A DNA stretch of 15,271 nt. Origin: Pseudobdellovibrionaceae bacterium (lineage in GTDB: Bacteria; Bdellovibrionota; Bdellovibrionia; Bdellovibrionales; JAMPXM01). The notes beneath the pieces are model-generated. The model ran no database searches and was not told where the DNA came from. It saw nothing but the letters and a program-made list of their open reading frames with translations. The position numbers were made by a program, and so were the translations under genes. Where the stretch lies: assembly GCA_913776405.1 (NCBI GenBank), contig CAJYOV010000644.1, positions 1-15,271 of the forward strand, written 5' to 3'. Below, piece after piece: positions 14,379 to 15,271 of this stretch (position 1 is its first letter; each line of letters starts with the position of its first letter).

Positions 14379-15122
14379 TTATTTCAACCAATTGACCGAA
14401 TAAGCAGATGGGAATCCGCCGGCACCTACGCCCCACATGGTCGCGAGTGAGCCGGTCTCGAGCGTCGTTCCGTTGTTGTAGAAGATATTTTGCTGAGCGG
14501 AGCCAATCAAATTTGGAGCAGCGAGCATAATTCCGGGCGTGCTAGTTCCGCTACAGGTACTCGGTTGAAAGGCACCGCCCGTCGAACCCGACGCCGCAGC
14601 GTCAAATCCGGAAGCTCCGCACGTGTTCGTCGCCCAGTTTGCAAGAGCTGCCGCTGTCGACTCTGAGGCCGGAGCGTAAATAGTCCACGTGAGCGACGAC
14701 GGCGTGAGCGTTACTTTCGAGCCCGTCGATGGCGTACCGGGAGTGCCTCCCGTCGCCCAAGAGCCCGCGACGTTCATCTGCGACCAAATCGTGTCGTAAC
14801 CCGATCCACTCGGTCGCCCGCTCGTACAAGCGGTCGCCTTACTGATTTGATAAAGCAGCGAATACGTTCCGTTCGCATTCAACGTCAAGTACCTCGCAAA
14901 CGCATGATTTTGAAGCGAAGAGCCGACTCCCGAAGCGAGAAGCGCGCAGGAGCGATAGTCGCCTGCAAGTTGCGCCTTCGTTTGACTGCCGTCGCTCGGA
15001 GCAGGCTCCTCTTGAGAAGGCTGATCTTCTTCACTGCCTCTCACATCACACGCAGTGAGCGAACAGAGCGTTAAAGCTGCAAGTGCAGCGAGTGCGAACG
15101 AGCGTATTTTAATCTTTTGCAT
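14379..15122 (-). CDS. Lipoprotein of unknown function, Ser/Thr/Gly-rich
   Basis: 247 residues from ATG 15122, preceded by GGAG three bases away; an ATG at 15131 lies further upstream but has no ribosome site. The N-terminus is a lipoprotein signal (KIKIR, then a hydrophobic run and the lipobox LTAC) with lipid-bearing Cys25. Asp at +2 (CD) would act as an inner-membrane retention signal by the E. coli Lol rule, though that rule may not hold in this organism. A Gln/Glu/Pro-rich linker (about 30-50) precedes the mature domain, which is rich in Ser, Thr, Gly and Ala and poor in charge. It contains four further cysteines that could form disulfides, and phrases such as YLTLNANGTYSLLYQ suggest beta strands. 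I recognise no domain family. It is probably monocistronic, since a terminator lies just upstream. Confidence 0.85.
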   Translation of the reverse strand: MQKIKIRSFALAALAALTLCSLTACDVRGSEEDQPSQEEPAPSDGSQTKAQLAGDYRSCALLASGVGSSLQNHAFARYLTLNANGTYSLLYQISKATACTSGRPSGSGYDTIWSQMNVAGSWATGGTPGTPSTGSKVTLTPSSLTWTIYAPASESTAAALANWATNTCGASGFDAAASGSTGGAFQPSTCSGTSTPGIMLAAPNLIGSAQQNIFYNNGTTLETGSLATMWGVGAGGFPSAYSVNWLK

Positions 15123-15156
15123 GTTCTCCATTGTGCGAGAGCGAACGCAAAAAAAT

Positions 15157-15183
15157 AGCGGCTCGAAGACTAGTCGAGCCGCT
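15157..15183. terminator. Rho-independent terminator (both strands possible)
   Basis: AGCGGCTCGA (15157-15166) and TCGAGCCGCT (15174-15183), ten paired bases. A T tract (TATTTTTTT) follows on the minus strand and a shorter TTTTATTT on the plus strand. It ends the minus-strand gene that enters from the right edge. Confidence 0.9.
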
Positions 15184-15187
15184 TTTA

Positions 15188-15214
15188 TTTCGGCTTGTTG
15201 GAATCTAGCCGAAA
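15188..15214 (-). repeat. Hairpin preceding the terminator at the right edge
   Basis: TTTCGGCT (15188-15195) and AGCCGAAA (15207-15214), eight paired bases around an 11-base loop, no T tract. Same arrangement and nearly the same stem as the hairpin after the porin gene. Confidence 0.65.
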
Positions 15215-15234
15215 GCCATCTAAACGAAATGATA

Positions 15235-15271
15235 TTAGTGCGTCATCGGTGACGGCTCTTCGCTGTCACTC
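15235..15271 (-). CDS. C-terminal end of a gene entering from the right edge
   Basis: One minus-strand frame reads SDSEEPSPMTH then TAA at 15237-15235, with a tandem hairpin and terminator just downstream. Only about a dozen codons are visible, so the product cannot be named. The terminator makes a real 3' end likely, but which frame is used is uncertain. Confidence 0.4.
   Translation of the reverse strand, partial: SDSEEPSPMTH

Overview
The window (15,271 bases, moderately GC-rich) looks like chromosomal DNA of a Gram-negative bacterium. Evidence for an outer membrane is a beta-barrel protein ending in Phe, a lipoprotein and a periplasmic protein. I infer a deltaproteobacterial or Bdellovibrionota-like host from the free-standing cheR/cheB/hybrid-kinase operon and the overall style, but no marker here proves it. 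There are no tRNA or rRNA genes, CRISPR arrays or insertion sequences. I see no sign of recent transfer.

Layout. Positions 1-2129 (minus): a four-S1-domain RNA-binding protein, with an Hsp70/YegD-like ATPase starting on the very next base and running off the left edge. Positions 2224-5219 (minus): a tight overlapping operon cheR -> cheB (no receiver domain) -> REC-HisKA-HATPase-REC hybrid kinase, with no chemoreceptor or CheW nearby. Positions 5393-6455 (plus): a DUF924 protein and a two-helix membrane protein.

Positions 6549-9434 are the most unusual part. They hold five small, mostly disordered or single-helix proteins that resemble envelope or stress proteins. Three are on the plus strand: a BON-domain protein with a long Ser/Tyr/Gly/Gln-rich N-terminal half, an acidic 117-residue protein, and a 92-residue membrane-anchored protein. 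Two are on the minus strand: a DUF883/ElaB-like membrane protein and a TFPASD-motif protein. The two sets converge on a bidirectional terminator at 8371-8402.

Positions 9584-12004 (minus): a secreted small protein, a Maf/YceF-type nucleotide pyrophosphatase, and a porin-like outer-membrane protein with a tandem-hairpin 3' end. Positions 12235-14233 (minus): a RecQ helicase that appears to lack the winged-helix part of the RQC region, followed by a hotdog-fold thioesterase whose ribosome-binding site is buried in a terminator-like hairpin. Positions 14379-15122 (minus): a lipoprotein. The right edge holds a terminator pair and the last codons of another minus-strand gene.

Transcription is mostly leftward. 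Start codons were adjusted for several genes where a Shine-Dalgarno site supports GTG, TTG or a downstream ATG. No clearly new system is proven. The best candidates for follow-up are the disordered-protein cluster, the receptor-less CheR/CheB/kinase operon, and the hairpin between recQ and the thioesterase gene.
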